Shown piece after piece: positions 36,835 through 47,645 of a DNA stretch of 64,000 nt. The notes under the pieces were generated by a model. The model made no database searches and had not been told where the DNA came from. It saw nothing but the letters and a program-made list of their open reading frames with translations. The position numbers were made by a program, and so were the translations under genes. The DNA comes from an uncultured Lachnospiraceae bacterium (GTDB lineage: Bacteria > Bacillota > Clostridia > Lachnospirales > Lachnospiraceae), in the NCBI GenBank assembly GCA_947589315.1, contig CANPZE010000002.1, positions 1-64,000 on the forward strand, written 5' to 3'. Numbering within the stretch: the first letter of the stretch is position 1; each line of letters opens with the position of its first letter.

Positions 36835-38373
36835 ATGATGAACAGACTTAAGACAGATTCTTTTTTTACAATGACCGGAATAAAACAGATTGCTGTCTTA
36901 CTATGTAAAATCCTATTTTTACTGTGTATAGCCTTTGTATCCTTTCAGGTATTTTTCTGCAATGATGCCTATGACTACAATAAGCTGCTCCTGTTGGGGA
37001 TTGCCGCTGCCGGCCTTCTTTTACTTGCTCTGGCCTATAAGCTGGCGGCGCCGAGAAAAGCGATCTTAGAACGGTATTTTTCCTTCGTGCTGGGAGGCTA
37101 TCTGTTGGTCATGTTTATCCTGGAGGTGGCTTTCGGACTCCGCCTGCGCTTTACTCCCGTTTTTGATATGGGAGCTGTTTACGATGGAGCGATTACCTGG
37201 GTAGATACCGGCGCTATTGAACCTTACCGGGAATATTTTCATTATTTTCCCAATAACCTTGGCCTTCTGACATTGCTCAAGATAGTCTTTTCCCTGGGGA
37301 AGGCCCTTGGAATCACAGATTACTTCCTGTTGGGGATCCTGCTGGGCGCCTTGTCCCTCTGCCTTATGATGTTCTCTGTCTTCATGATCTGTCGAAAACT
37401 ATTGGGGGCAGATTATACGATCGTGGCCATGGTCCTGACAGCCTTATGCTTTCCCTTATATTTTTCGGCTGCCGCCTTCTACTCTGATGTTATGTCAATG
37501 GCTGCGCCCCCTTTGTTTTATCTGCTTTACCTCTACTCCCGGGAGGCTTCCTCCTGGCAAAAACGCCTGGCCCTTTATCTGGGCATGGCCCTTGTAGCAG
37601 GGATTGGCATGGAGATTAAATTTACGGTACTGATCATTGTAATCGCTGCCGGGATTGAGATGCTGCTTTCGGAAGATATCCGCCGCCTGCTTGCCATGGC
37701 GGCCATACATGTGGCTGTGATCGCCGCTATCTTTGGAATAACCAACCGTATCTTTTATCCCAGCCTTTTAGACAAGGAACAGGCAAGGCTGCAGAACACG
37801 CCAATTTATCACTGGATCATGATGGGCGCCAAAGGAAATGGCAGCTATAATCCCGAGGATTACGAGTTTACCCGCTCCTTTTCCGACCCGGAACAGAGGG
37901 ATGAAGCATTAAAACAAGAGATTGTAAAACGATACTCCCAAATGGGCCTATCCGGATATTGGGACTTATTAAAAAAGAAAACCGTAACCGCCCTTGGGGA
38001 CGGTACCTATGCTATCTCTGATTTTCTGGATGACGGTCCTGTCAACGAGACCTCCCTGCATGACTATATCCTATACAGCAGCCCCAAATACGGCAGTTAC
38101 CGTACCCTGTGCCAGGGGAGTTACCTTCTGGTCTTACTACTTATGCTGACAGGAGGCATTGGAAGCCTGCTTGCCGGGTTGAAACGGGAGCGCCAGGAAC
38201 ATAAGGGCAGGGATTCCATCATTCCTCCCCTGGCTTTTCTGGGGCTTTGGATGTTTTTAATGTTATGGGAGACCTCCGGCAGGTACTTCTCCAATTACAT
38301 TTCCATTCTTCTGCTATGCGCCGTATGGGGAACTGCTTATCTGGGAAGGCTGCTTACGCCAACCCAAAAATAA
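36835..38373 (+). CDS. Polytopic membrane protein, GT39/PMT-like glycosyltransferase candidate
   Basis: Multiple TM helices; loops 'FDMGAVYDGAITWVDTGAIEPYREYFHYFPNNLGLLTLLKIVF'. Confidence 0.7.
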   Translation: MMNRLKTDSFFTMTGIKQIAVLLCKILFLLCIAFVSFQVFFCNDAYDYNKLLLLGIAAAGLLLLALAYKLAAPRKAILERYFSFVLGGYLLVMFILEVAFGLRLRFTPVFDMGAVYDGAITWVDTGAIEPYREYFHYFPNNLGLLTLLKIVFSLGKALGITDYFLLGILLGALSLCLMMFSVFMICRKLLGADYTIVAMVLTALCFPLYFSAAAFYSDVMSMAAPPLFYLLYLYSREASSWQKRLALYLGMALVAGIGMEIKFTVLIIVIAAGIEMLLSEDIRRLLAMAAIHVAVIAAIFGITNRIFYPSLLDKEQARLQNTPIYHWIMMGAKGNGSYNPEDYEFTRSFSDPEQRDEALKQEIVKRYSQMGLSGYWDLLKKKTVTALGDGTYAISDFLDDGPVNETSLHDYILYSSPKYGSYRTLCQGSYLLVLLLMLTGGIGSLLAGLKRERQEHKGRDSIIPPLAFLGLWMFLMLWETSGRYFSNYISILLLCAVWGTAYLGRLLTPTQK

Positions 38374-38398
38374 ATCATGAACAAAAGGAGATTATTCT

Positions 38399-39235
38399 AT
38401 GAACCCAATTTATGAAAAATTAATGAAATGCTACGAATGCTTTCAGCAAAAAATTCATTTTACGCCGCAAGTGGCTTTAATCCTCGGCTCGGGCCTGGGC
38501 GACTATGCCAGGGATATTCAAGTAGAGGCGGAGCTGGATTACCGCGATATTGATGGCTTTCCTGTATCCACAGTTCCCGGACACCAGGGGAAATATATTT
38601 TCGGATACGTAGGAAACGTACCTGTGGTCTGCATGCAGGGACGTGTCCACTATTACGAAGGATATGAGATCAGCGATGTGGTCCTGCCCATCCGCCTTAT
38701 GAAATTAATGGGAGCCCAGGTCCTGTTTCTGACCAACGCTTCCGGCGGCCTGAATACCAATTTCCATGCAGGGGATTTTATGATGATCACCGACCAGATT
38801 GCTAATTTTGTCCCTTCTCCCCTGATCGGCCCTAATATAGAAGAACTGGGGGTGCGTTTTCCTGACATGAGCCACATCTACGATCAAGCTCTGCAGCAGA
38901 TCCTCCGGAATACGGCCCGGCAATTAGCCATTCCTCTCCAGGAGGGAGTATATATCCAGCTCACCGGGCCCAATTATGAATCTCCGGCAGAGGTACGTAT
39001 GTGCCAGCGCCTGGGAGGAGATGCGGTAGGCATGAGCACTGCCTGCGAGGCTATTGCCGCCAACCATATGGGAATGCAGATCTGCGGCATTTCCTGTATT
39101 TCCAATATGGGCTGCGGCATTACCGATAAACCGCTGACCCATCAGGAGGTCCAGGAGACAGCGGACCGGGTGGCCCCCCTATTCAAAAAGCTGGTCACAC
39201 AATGCATTATAAATATCGGTGATTCTTTAGACTGA
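38399..39235 (+). CDS. punA: Purine-nucleoside phosphorylase
   Basis: 'LILGSGLGDYA', 'VPGHQGKYIFG', 'MQGRVHYYEGYE', 'LTNASGGLN', 'GVYIQLTGPNYESPAEVRMCQRLGGDAVGMST'. Confidence 0.95.
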   Translation: MNPIYEKLMKCYECFQQKIHFTPQVALILGSGLGDYARDIQVEAELDYRDIDGFPVSTVPGHQGKYIFGYVGNVPVVCMQGRVHYYEGYEISDVVLPIRLMKLMGAQVLFLTNASGGLNTNFHAGDFMMITDQIANFVPSPLIGPNIEELGVRFPDMSHIYDQALQQILRNTARQLAIPLQEGVYIQLTGPNYESPAEVRMCQRLGGDAVGMSTACEAIAANHMGMQICGISCISNMGCGITDKPLTHQEVQETADRVAPLFKKLVTQCIINIGDSLD

Positions 39236-39266
39236 CCAACATAGAAAATAGAAATGAGAGGATAAG

Positions 39267-40607
39267 ATGAAAACACGAATTTTTAACGCCAGGATCCTTA
39301 CTATGGCAGACAGCAGACAGCAGACGACAGCAGATAGAAAAGCCCGCCCGGACAGCCTCCCTCCTGCTGACCCGGAGATCTTTCCGGGGGAGCTGCAGAT
39401 CGAGGACGATATCATTTCCTATGTGGGCCCATCAGCAGAGGAACCCCAGGAAATACACTGGGACAGGGAAATTGATGCACAGGGCAATCTGGTGATGCCA
39501 GGTTTTAAAAATGCCCACACCCATTCCGCCATGACCTTTCTTCGTTCCTGCGCCGATGACCTGCCCCTGCAGGAATGGCTGCAGCAGCAGGTATTCCCCC
39601 GGGAGGCCCGGCTGACGCCAGAAGCCGTGTACTGGTTCAGCCGGCTGGCTATTATGGAATACCTTACCAGTGGGATCACAGCCAATTTCGATATGTATAT
39701 GAAAAACCAGGCCATTGCCAAAGCATCCATAGATTCCGGTTTCCGTACCGTTCTGTGTGGCAGCATCAATGATTTTGGGGGAACTGTAGAGGAAATAGAA
39801 CAGGAGTACCTTCATTTCAATAATCTCCATGGACTGATCTCCTATCAGCTGGGATTCCATGCAGAATATACGACCTCCCCGGCCATCCTCCAGGGTATCG
39901 CTGCCCTGGCGCACAAATACCAGGCTCCTGTCTACACCCACAATTCAGAGACCCGGAAAGAGGTAGCCGAATGTTTGGAACGGGATCAGAAGACCCCCAC
40001 AGCCTATCTGGACAGCCTGGATATGTTCGACTATGGCGGCGGCGGATTCCACTGCGTCCATATGACAGAAGAGGATCTGGAAATATGCAGAGAGAAAAAA
40101 ATCTGGGTGATCACCAACCCAGCTTCTAATACGAAACTTGCCAGTGGCATCGCCCCTATCACCCAGATGGCAGAAATGGGGATCCAGCTTGCCATTGGCA
40201 CAGACGGCCCTGCCAGCAATAACTGCCTGGATATGTTCCGGGAAATGTTCCTGGCCACCGGCCTGCAGAAGCTCCTTCTGGATAATGCCGCCGCCATGGA
40301 CGCCAACGAGGTCCTGTCTATGGCCTGCGTAGGCGGGGCGCGGGCTATGGGCCTGACAGACTGCGATGCCCTCGAGGCCGGCAAGAAGGCCGATCTGATC
40401 CTGTTAGACCTTCACCGTCCTAACATGCAGCCCCTGCACTCAATCTCCAAGAACCTGGTATACAGCGGCAGTAAGGAAAATGTAAAAATGACCATGGTGG
40501 ACGGACAGATCCTATACGAAAACGGACAGTTCCATATCGGCGTGGACCCGGAAGAGGTCTATGCAAAAGTGGCAGAACACACAGAAAACATCTTCCGGGC
40601 CAAATAA
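39267..40607 (+). CDS. Amidohydrolase, MtaD/SAH-deaminase-like
   Basis: 'VMPGFKNAHTHSAMTFLRSCADDLPLQEWLQQQVFPRE', 'THNSET', 'IGTDGPASNNCLDMF'. Confidence 0.92.
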   Translation: MKTRIFNARILTMADSRQQTTADRKARPDSLPPADPEIFPGELQIEDDIISYVGPSAEEPQEIHWDREIDAQGNLVMPGFKNAHTHSAMTFLRSCADDLPLQEWLQQQVFPREARLTPEAVYWFSRLAIMEYLTSGITANFDMYMKNQAIAKASIDSGFRTVLCGSINDFGGTVEEIEQEYLHFNNLHGLISYQLGFHAEYTTSPAILQGIAALAHKYQAPVYTHNSETRKEVAECLERDQKTPTAYLDSLDMFDYGGGGFHCVHMTEEDLEICREKKIWVITNPASNTKLASGIAPITQMAEMGIQLAIGTDGPASNNCLDMFREMFLATGLQKLLLDNAAAMDANEVLSMACVGGARAMGLTDCDALEAGKKADLILLDLHRPNMQPLHSISKNLVYSGSKENVKMTMVDGQILYENGQFHIGVDPEEVYAKVAEHTENIFRAK

Positions 40608-40617
40608 GAGAGGCTTC

Positions 40618-41559
40618 CTACAGGATACGCTTCTTTCTCAGGAAGGCAAAAAGCAGGCCACAGATAGAAATCGTAATCAATGCAATGATCAGGAAACCGT
40701 GGGCAGTACGGGCCAAAGGGACCCAGTCGCTGTCCACGTTCATTCCGTAAAAGCCAGAAATGATGGTGGGAATACCCATGACCAGCGTAATGGAGGTCAG
40801 ATATTTCATCACATTGTTCAGCCGGTTATTGATCACAGAGGAAAGAAGCTCCCGCGTACCATTGATGATATCCCGGTATATGGAGGTCATCTCAATCGCC
40901 TGATGGTTCTCCACGATGACATCCTCCAGCAGATCCTTATCCTCAGGATATTGCTCCAGCCGCCGATACCGGGTCAGACGGTCCAGCACTACCCCATTCG
41001 CCCGCAGAGAGGTGGCAAAATACACCAGTGTAGACTCCAGCGCATGAAGATCGATCAAGTCGATATCTTCCGTATCCCCTTCAATCCGTTCCTCAATCTC
41101 CGTCCGTTTCTTGTCAATGATCCGCAGATCGCTCTGGTATAACGTAGAGATGCGGAACAGGATCTGATACACAAAGCGCAGTTTTTTCTTGGTACTGAAT
41201 TCCTTGACACGGTTGTGGATAAATCCCTGAAGCACAGGGGTATCTTCCGTACACACCGTTATGATATTCTCCTGGGTCAATATAATACCAAGAGGGATCG
41301 TTGTGTACGCCTCTTTCTCCATACGGATCTCTACCGTAGGGATATCCACCAGAATCATAGTATATCCGTCTTCCAGTTCGATACGGGAACTCTCCTCATC
41401 ATCCATTGCCGCCAGCAGATCCTGCACATCGATCCCCAGCTTATGGGCAATGATCTCTCCCTCTGAGATATCCGGATGTATCATAGCAACCCAGACGCCG
41501 TCGGAAATCCCTTCCTCTTCATGAATTTTCCTGTCATCGGTACGGTAATATTTTATCAT
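40618..41559 (-). CDS. CorA-family divalent cation transporter
   Basis: C-terminal 'YGMNVDSDWVPLARTAHGFLIIALITISICGLLFAFLRKK' with the GMN motif. Confidence 0.94.
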   Translation of the reverse strand: MIKYYRTDDRKIHEEEGISDGVWVAMIHPDISEGEIIAHKLGIDVQDLLAAMDDEESSRIELEDGYTMILVDIPTVEIRMEKEAYTTIPLGIILTQENIITVCTEDTPVLQGFIHNRVKEFSTKKKLRFVYQILFRISTLYQSDLRIIDKKRTEIEERIEGDTEDIDLIDLHALESTLVYFATSLRANGVVLDRLTRYRRLEQYPEDKDLLEDVIVENHQAIEMTSIYRDIINGTRELLSSVINNRLNNVMKYLTSITLVMGIPTIISGFYGMNVDSDWVPLARTAHGFLIIALITISICGLLFAFLRKKRIL

Positions 41560-41604
41560 GACTATCCCCCAAATTCTCCCATTTATGCCGCCACGCCGGC
41601 GATC

Positions 41605-42441
41605 CTAACCAATGGAGATCTCCTGTTCCTGCAGAGCCTCCTTGATCTGTTCCTGCAGGCGGTATCGCACATCCCAATACCGTTCGTTGGCAACCCATGC
41701 CTTCACCTGCAGCTTCACCTTTACCGGAGCTAATCTGTCCACATATACTCCCATGGGCTTATCCTGACAGACATCCTCATCCCGGGCCATCAGATCCAGG
41801 ATCAACTCCCTTGCTTTCTGGATATCTGTCTCATATCCTACCATAATATCCAATATCAGAAAACGATACGCCGCTTTGGAATTATTGGTCACGCTTGTAT
41901 TCGTGATCGTGCCATTGGGGATCACCACCATCCGGTTATCTACTGTCATCAGCCGGGTATAAAAGATATCAATGCTGCTGACAGTCCCCTCTAACCCATT
42001 CACAATAATGTAATCCCCTACCTGAAACGGCTTTAACATCAGAATCAGCACTCCTCCGGCAAAATTGGAGAGACTTCCCTGGAGCGCCAGGCCTACCGCC
42101 AGGCCTGCAGAGCCAACGATCGCCACAATCGTACTGGCGCCCACACCCAGTATCCCTGCAACTACAAAGATCAGCAGCAGGTTCAGCGCTACGCCCAGGA
42201 CAGACAGGGTGAATTTGTGTACGCTTACCTCAATCTCCCTTCGGTCCATCCAGTTCCCTGTCAATCTGACCACAAACTTAATGACACGCCTTCCCACCAG
42301 GAAGACCAGAAGAGCGATCAGCAATGTCTTGCACAGGTTCAGCAGGGCGCCCCTCTGCGACAGTAAATATTGGATCAAAAAATTATATTCCTCTTCCACA
42401 GAAGCGCCGCCGCTCTCCCAGGCATCTATCACCTCATTCAT
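41605..42441 (-). CDS. MscS-family mechanosensitive channel
   Basis: 'VAIVGSAGLAVGLALQGSLSNFAGGVLILMLKPFQVGDYI'. Confidence 0.94.
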   Translation of the reverse strand: MNEVIDAWESGGASVEEEYNFLIQYLLSQRGALLNLCKTLLIALLVFLVGRRVIKFVVRLTGNWMDRREIEVSVHKFTLSVLGVALNLLLIFVVAGILGVGASTIVAIVGSAGLAVGLALQGSLSNFAGGVLILMLKPFQVGDYIIVNGLEGTVSSIDIFYTRLMTVDNRMVVIPNGTITNTSVTNNSKAAYRFLILDIMVGYETDIQKARELILDLMARDEDVCQDKPMGVYVDRLAPVKVKLQVKAWVANERYWDVRYRLQEQIKEALQEQEISIG

Positions 42442-42443
42442 GC

Positions 42444-44732
42444 TTACTTAGCCTCCCTGCATTGAAAAATGCTGATCCCCAGGGGAACCACCTCAATAGA
42501 AATGGAATTCTCCTGTCCGTCCCAGGGAATCGGCTTGGAATTCTTCAGGCGCCGATTGCCATGGCCGCTTCCTCCAAACGCCTCGCTGTCACTGTTAAAT
42601 ATCTCTTTATATTTGCCGGCAAAGGGAACACCAACCTTAAAGTTCTCATATAATACCGGCGTAAAATTGCAGACTACCAGCAGTTTCTCACTGCCATCCC
42701 GGCTGGTACGCAGGAAGGTAATAATGCTATGGTCTGCATCCATACTGCTCAGCCAGGCAAAGCCCTCCTCCTCATAATCATTATCATACAGGGCCGGATG
42801 CTTCTGATAAAAGGCATTCAGTTCCTTCACATACGACTGCAGCCTAAGATGGTTTGTCTGTTGGAGTTCTTCCCAAGGCAGGCTGCATTTCTCATTCCAT
42901 TCCGACTGCTGTCCAAATTCCTGCCCCATAAACAATAGCTTTCTGCCAGGATGTACCATCATAAATCCATAAGCCGTCCTGAGATTCGCAAATTTCTGTT
43001 CCACATCCCCAGGCATCTTCGTCAGCATGGAGCCCTTTCCATGCACTACTTCATCATGGGACAATACCAGCACAAAACGCTCGCTATAAGCATAGATCAT
43101 GCTGAAGGTGAGCATCCCATGCCTTCCTTTGCGGAACAGGGGATCTGTCTGCATGTAAGTGACAAAATCATTCATCCAGCCCATATTCCATTTCAGGTCA
43201 AAGCCCAGCCCCTTCTTCTCTACCGGTCCTGTGACCATAGGCCAGGCCGTAGATTCCTCAGCGATCAGCAGAGCCCCGTCTTTCCTCTTGTGGAACTCTT
43301 TACTCAGCTGCTGCAACAGATCTACCGCATCCAGATTTTCATTGCCCCCATACATGTTAGGAATCCACTCTCCATCCTGCTTGCCATAATCCAGATACAG
43401 CATAGACGCAACTGCATCCATGCGGATCCCATCTGCATGATACCGCTCCACCCAGAACAAGGCATTGGCGATCAGGAAATTTCTAACCTGAGGCCGCCCG
43501 TAGTTGTAGATCAGCGTCCCCCAATGGGGATGCTCTCCCTGGCGGGGGTCCAGATGCTCATAGAGGCAGGTGCCGTCAAAGCGGGCCAGCCCATTCTCGT
43601 CCTTGGGAAAATGCGCCGGTACCCAGTCCAGAAATACTCCGATATTCTTTTGGTGCATATAATCCATAAAGTACATAAAGTCCTCTGGCGTCCCATAACG
43701 TGAGGTAACTGCATAATATCCTGTCACCTGGTAGCCCCAGGACTCATCCAGAGGATGTTCCATGACCGGAAGCAATTCGATATGGGTATAATTCATATCC
43801 TTCACGTACTCTGCCAATTTAGGGGCAATCTCCCGGTAATTATAAAACTCCTCCTGGCAGGCGGGATGTTCTTCCTGGGTATCCTTTTTCATCCAGGAGC
43901 CCAGATGCACCTCATAAATAGACATGGGTTCCTTCTCCATATCCAGCTTCTTTCTCCGGGCCAGCCATTTACTATCCTTCCACTGGTATCCCACGGTATT
44001 GCAGACAACGCTGGCATTATTCGGGCGCTGTTCGCAGGCAAACCCATAAGGATCTGTCTTCAATACCAGCTTCTGATAATTTTCCTTAATCTCATATTTG
44101 TAGATATCCCCCGGCTTTACCCCGGGAATAAACAGGGAGAATACACCGGAATCCCCCATCCGGCACATAGGATGGCGTCTCCCGTCCCAGAAATTAAAAT
44201 CCCCTACCACGCTGACGCGCATAGCATTGGGAGCCCAGACAGCAAAATGAGTACCAAATACCTGATCCTCCCCTGCCTCTTCCTCCCTGGCATCCCAGAC
44301 TGCTTCCGCCTCATCGCCGCAGCCGCTTACCGCCATGGTATGCGCTCCCAGATAGTTATAAACAGAATAGTGGATCCCTGCCTCGAAGCGTTTCAGGTCA
44401 TTGGCCGCCAGCAGATCTGTATACAGGTAGCAATCTTCCATTTCCACCTTACTTCCGTCCTCATAGGATACCAGGTACGTGTAAGGAACCAGCTTCTTCC
44501 CGGGGAGCATAACAGCAAATACGCCGGCATCGTCCACCTGCTCCATCTTATATTCCTTCCCGCCCGTCTTAGTCTTCAATACCATTGCTTTGGCATCGGG
44601 ATAAAAGGCGTGGACCAAATGGCCGCCCCTGACCCTGGAAGGCCCCAGCAGACGATCTGGCTGCGCCTCCTCTGAATATACAAGCGCCTCAATTCCCGCC
44701 CAATCCATCATATCATACAATCTCTTATTCAT
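42444..44732 (-). CDS. glgB: 1,4-alpha-glucan branching enzyme
   Basis: 'GTHFAVWAPNAMRVSVVGDFNFWDGRRHPM', 'DGIRMDAVASMLYLDYG', 'LSHDEVVHGKGSM'. Confidence 0.96.
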   Translation of the reverse strand: MNKRLYDMMDWAGIEALVYSEEAQPDRLLGPSRVRGGHLVHAFYPDAKAMVLKTKTGGKEYKMEQVDDAGVFAVMLPGKKLVPYTYLVSYEDGSKVEMEDCYLYTDLLAANDLKRFEAGIHYSVYNYLGAHTMAVSGCGDEAEAVWDAREEEAGEDQVFGTHFAVWAPNAMRVSVVGDFNFWDGRRHPMCRMGDSGVFSLFIPGVKPGDIYKYEIKENYQKLVLKTDPYGFACEQRPNNASVVCNTVGYQWKDSKWLARRKKLDMEKEPMSIYEVHLGSWMKKDTQEEHPACQEEFYNYREIAPKLAEYVKDMNYTHIELLPVMEHPLDESWGYQVTGYYAVTSRYGTPEDFMYFMDYMHQKNIGVFLDWVPAHFPKDENGLARFDGTCLYEHLDPRQGEHPHWGTLIYNYGRPQVRNFLIANALFWVERYHADGIRMDAVASMLYLDYGKQDGEWIPNMYGGNENLDAVDLLQQLSKEFHKRKDGALLIAEESTAWPMVTGPVEKKGLGFDLKWNMGWMNDFVTYMQTDPLFRKGRHGMLTFSMIYAYSERFVLVLSHDEVVHGKGSMLTKMPGDVEQKFANLRTAYGFMMVHPGRKLLFMGQEFGQQSEWNEKCSLPWEELQQTNHLRLQSYVKELNAFYQKHPALYDNDYEEEGFAWLSSMDADHSIITFLRTSRDGSEKLLVVCNFTPVLYENFKVGVPFAGKYKEIFNSDSEAFGGSGHGNRRLKNSKPIPWDGQENSISIEVVPLGISIFQCREAK

Positions 44733-45432
44733 CACCGCTACCTCCATTCCTTACCTTCGCCTGAAGATACCAGGGAACCCGTTCCCTGGCATCCGTCTCC
44801 TCCTCTGTCTCCCCCTGCTCTGGCACATATGCCGCCATTACCTTTTCCATAGGATAAGATAGCAGCAGCGCCACCAGAGACGGCATCAGAAACAGGAGAA
44901 TCGGGACTGACGTCCAACCCAGGATCACGCTGCCTATCAAGAGCAGGCTCAGCAGAAAGCTGCCACATGTTGCCCTTTTATGCATCAGAGACAAATATAA
45001 CGCCGTCTGCAGTAACTCTTTCTCTTTCACAATAAAGCGGGACAAGACGGGAATCGCATATGTCAGGACACTGATAAGGCCGATCCCCACTGCAAAATAG
45101 ATCGCCAGCAATACAGCGCCTGCTATGCCTTTCATATAAGCCATTACCATAACAATTCCCAGTCCCACAACCCCTCCTGCAAGGCAGAAGAGCAGCCATG
45201 TTGCTGTGGCCTGCCAGAAATTCTGTCTGAAACTGTGAAAAAATTCCCGCAAGACATAACCATGGCCATACCGGACTGACTTCACTGCGGCATAGTACAG
45301 GGCGCACAGCGCCGCGCCTATCGTGACCACAGGAATACAGCACACAACAAATATAATGTTTAATATTATCAAGTCCAATATTTTGGACAGTATAAGCATC
45401 GGCTTACTATCCAGCGCCAGCAGACCCCTCAT
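44725..45432 (-). CDS. DUF624/YesL-like membrane protein
   Basis: 'LILSKILDLIILNIIFVVCCIPVVTIGAALCALYYAAVKSVR'. Confidence 0.85.
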   Translation of the reverse strand: MRGLLALDSKPMLILSKILDLIILNIIFVVCCIPVVTIGAALCALYYAAVKSVRYGHGYVLREFFHSFRQNFWQATATWLLFCLAGGVVGLGIVMVMAYMKGIAGAVLLAIYFAVGIGLISVLTYAIPVLSRFIVKEKELLQTALYLSLMHKRATCGSFLLSLLLIGSVILGWTSVPILLFLMPSLVALLLSYPMEKVMAAYVPEQGETEEETDARERVPWYLQAKVRNGGSGDE

Positions 45433-45451
45433 TGCGCTCCCCGCCTTCCTG

Positions 45452-46690
45452 TTATATTTTATGAATAAAAAGCCCGCTCCGGAGCTTTGGCTCAAACCAA
45501 GTGGATTTGGGCGGCATTAAAAGCCCTGCATCCGCCACGGCAAATAGCTCTGTAATGGAAGTAGGATACATGGCAAAAGCCACCTTCATATCGGAATCAG
45601 CCCGTCTCTCCAACTCCTTTAGCCCCCGGATCCCTCCCACGAAGTCAATCCGCTCATCCGTGCGGGGATCCCGGATTCCCAGGACCGGATCCAACAGATA
45701 ATCCTGTAACAAAGACACATCGAGAGAGGCTACCGGATCCTGGATCTCCAATAATTCCGGAGAAGCCTTCAGCAAATACCACTCGCCCTCCAGGTACATG
45801 GAAACTTCCCCCTTATTCCCAGGGGCGATGGGCTGCTTCTGAGGTTCCCCCACATGAAAATGCCGCCCTGCCGCCGAAAGAAACTCTTCTTTGGACAATC
45901 CATTCAGATCCTTAACACAGCGGTTATAATCCATGATCATCAGCTGATCATCGGGAAACAGTACAGACAGAAAGTAGTTAAACTCTTCTGTCCCATCATA
46001 CCCCGGATGCTCCTGCCTTCTCTTCAGCCCCACCTTAACAGCAGATGCCGCCCGGTGATGGCCGTCAGCAATATAGATTTCCTTTATCTCTGCAAAGGCA
46101 GCCTGAAGCGCCTGTACCTTCTCCGGCTCACAGATCTTCCATACCTTATGCCCAATCCCATCCACTGCCGTAAACTGGTACAGCGGAGACTTCTCCATGG
46201 CTTCGCCTACAATCTCATTGATCCTTTTCTGGGAACGGTAGGCCAGAAAGATCGGGCCAGTCTGCGCGCTCAATGTATCTACATGGCGGATCCTGTCCTG
46301 TTCCTTTTCTTCCCTGGTATTCTCATGCTTCTTGATCACATTGCCCAGGTAATCATCTACACTGGCGCAGGCCACAATCCCCGTCTGCTTTCTTCCATCC
46401 ATGATCAGCTGATATACATAATAACTCGGATCCGGATCCTGAATATAAATCCCGTCCTCCTCCATCTGGGCCAGCAGTTGGGCCGCCCTGGCATACACCC
46501 GGTCATCATACATATCCACACTGTCATCAAACTGGGTCTCTGCCCGGTCTATTTTTAAGAAGGAAAGCGGTTCCCTCTCCACCTCCCTGACTGCCTCCTG
46601 CCGGTTATATACATCATAGGGAAGAGCCGCCACCCTGTCTGCTTTTTCCCTGATCGGCCGTACTGCCAAAAATGGTTTTATCCCTGCCAT
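45452..46690 (-). CDS. DUF1015 family protein
   Basis: 'IKPFLAVRPIREKADRVAALPYDV', 'YIADGHHRAASAV'. Confidence 0.92.
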   Translation of the reverse strand: MAGIKPFLAVRPIREKADRVAALPYDVYNRQEAVREVEREPLSFLKIDRAETQFDDSVDMYDDRVYARAAQLLAQMEEDGIYIQDPDPSYYVYQLIMDGRKQTGIVACASVDDYLGNVIKKHENTREEKEQDRIRHVDTLSAQTGPIFLAYRSQKRINEIVGEAMEKSPLYQFTAVDGIGHKVWKICEPEKVQALQAAFAEIKEIYIADGHHRAASAVKVGLKRRQEHPGYDGTEEFNYFLSVLFPDDQLMIMDYNRCVKDLNGLSKEEFLSAAGRHFHVGEPQKQPIAPGNKGEVSMYLEGEWYLLKASPELLEIQDPVASLDVSLLQDYLLDPVLGIRDPRTDERIDFVGGIRGLKELERRADSDMKVAFAMYPTSITELFAVADAGLLMPPKSTWFEPKLRSGLFIHKI

Positions 46691-46790
46691 GTTTCTCCTC
46701 CATATGCGTACTTTTCTATTCCTTTACCATTATAACAGAAAGTGCGCAAGAATGCTACCAAAAAGGGCAAGCCTGCGCCAGCCGCTATAG

Positions 46791-46845
46791 AAAAAACCCG
46801 TTTCCGTTAGCAGGTTTCTACTAAAAGAAGCGGGTTTTAGTTTAT
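46791..46845 (-). terminator. Intrinsic terminator downstream of tpiA
   Basis: AAACCCGTTTC...GAAGCGGGTTT inverted repeat followed by T-tract on minus strand. Confidence 0.7.
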
Positions 46846-46876
46846 ACTATGCGCCAGAAGACCGGCCCATGCCTTA

Positions 46877-47626
46877 TTATTTGTAATTTACAATCTTACC
46901 AAATTCTGCCTTCAGGGAAGCGCCCCCTACCAGGCCTCCGTCTATATCCGGTTTGGAGAAAAGGTCTGCCGCATTTCCTGCATTGACAGATCCGCCATAT
47001 TGAATGCGGATCTCATCAGCAACAGACTGATCATAGATCTCAGCGATGCAGGCGCGGATCGCTCCGCACACCTCTTCCGCCTGATCGGAAGTAGCAGTCT
47101 CTCCAGTCCCGATAGCCCAGATCGGCTCGTAAGCAATGACTGCCTTCTTTGCCTGGTCTGCCGTTACATTCTGGAATGCAATCTTGATCTGCATCCGGAT
47201 CCAGTCAATATAGACGCCCTGCTTTCTCTGGGTCAGACTCTCCCCGCAGCAGATAATGGGCGTAATGCCATGTTCAAAGGCTTTCAGTACCTTCTTATTC
47301 ACAGTCTCATCCGTCTCTGCAAAATATTCCCTTCTCTCAGAGTGCCCCAGAACCACATACTTTACACCTGCATCTACCAGCATATCCGGCGCAATCTCGC
47401 CAGTATAGGCGCCCTTCTCTTCAAAATACATATTCTCTGCGCCAATCTGGATATTGGTGCCTTTTGCGGCCTCCACGGCGGGAATGATGTCGATGGCAGG
47501 GACACAGAATACTACGTCTGCCTCGTCATTTGCCACCAGCGGCTTCAGTTCATCGATCAATGCCACTGCCTCGCTGGGCGTCTTGTTCATTTTCCAGTTA
47601 CCAGCAATAATCTTCTTTCTTGCCAT
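46877..47626 (-). CDS. tpiA: Triose-phosphate isomerase
   Basis: '[16 protein letters not shown]', '[11 protein letters not shown]', '[11 protein letters not shown]'. Confidence 0.97.
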   Translation of the reverse strand: MARKKIIAGNWKMNKTPSEAVALIDELKPLVANDEADVVFCVPAIDIIPAVEAAKGTNIQIGAENMYFEEKGAYTGEIAPDMLVDAGVKYVVLGHSERREYFAETDETVNKKVLKAFEHGITPIICCGESLTQRKQGVYIDWIRMQIKIAFQNVTADQAKKAVIAYEPIWAIGTGETATSDQAEEVCGAIRACIAEIYDQSVADEIRIQYGGSVNAGNAADLFSKPDIDGGLVGGASLKAEFGKIVNYK

Positions 47627-47645
47627 ATTAACCCTCATTTCTGTA

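Noticed and set aside
45854-46558. 234-aa plus-strand ORF opposite the DUF1015 gene, and similar long antisense ORFs (43755-44675, 47000-47791, 52185-52949)
   Set aside because: All lie antisense to well-recognised genes and have no recognisable domain.
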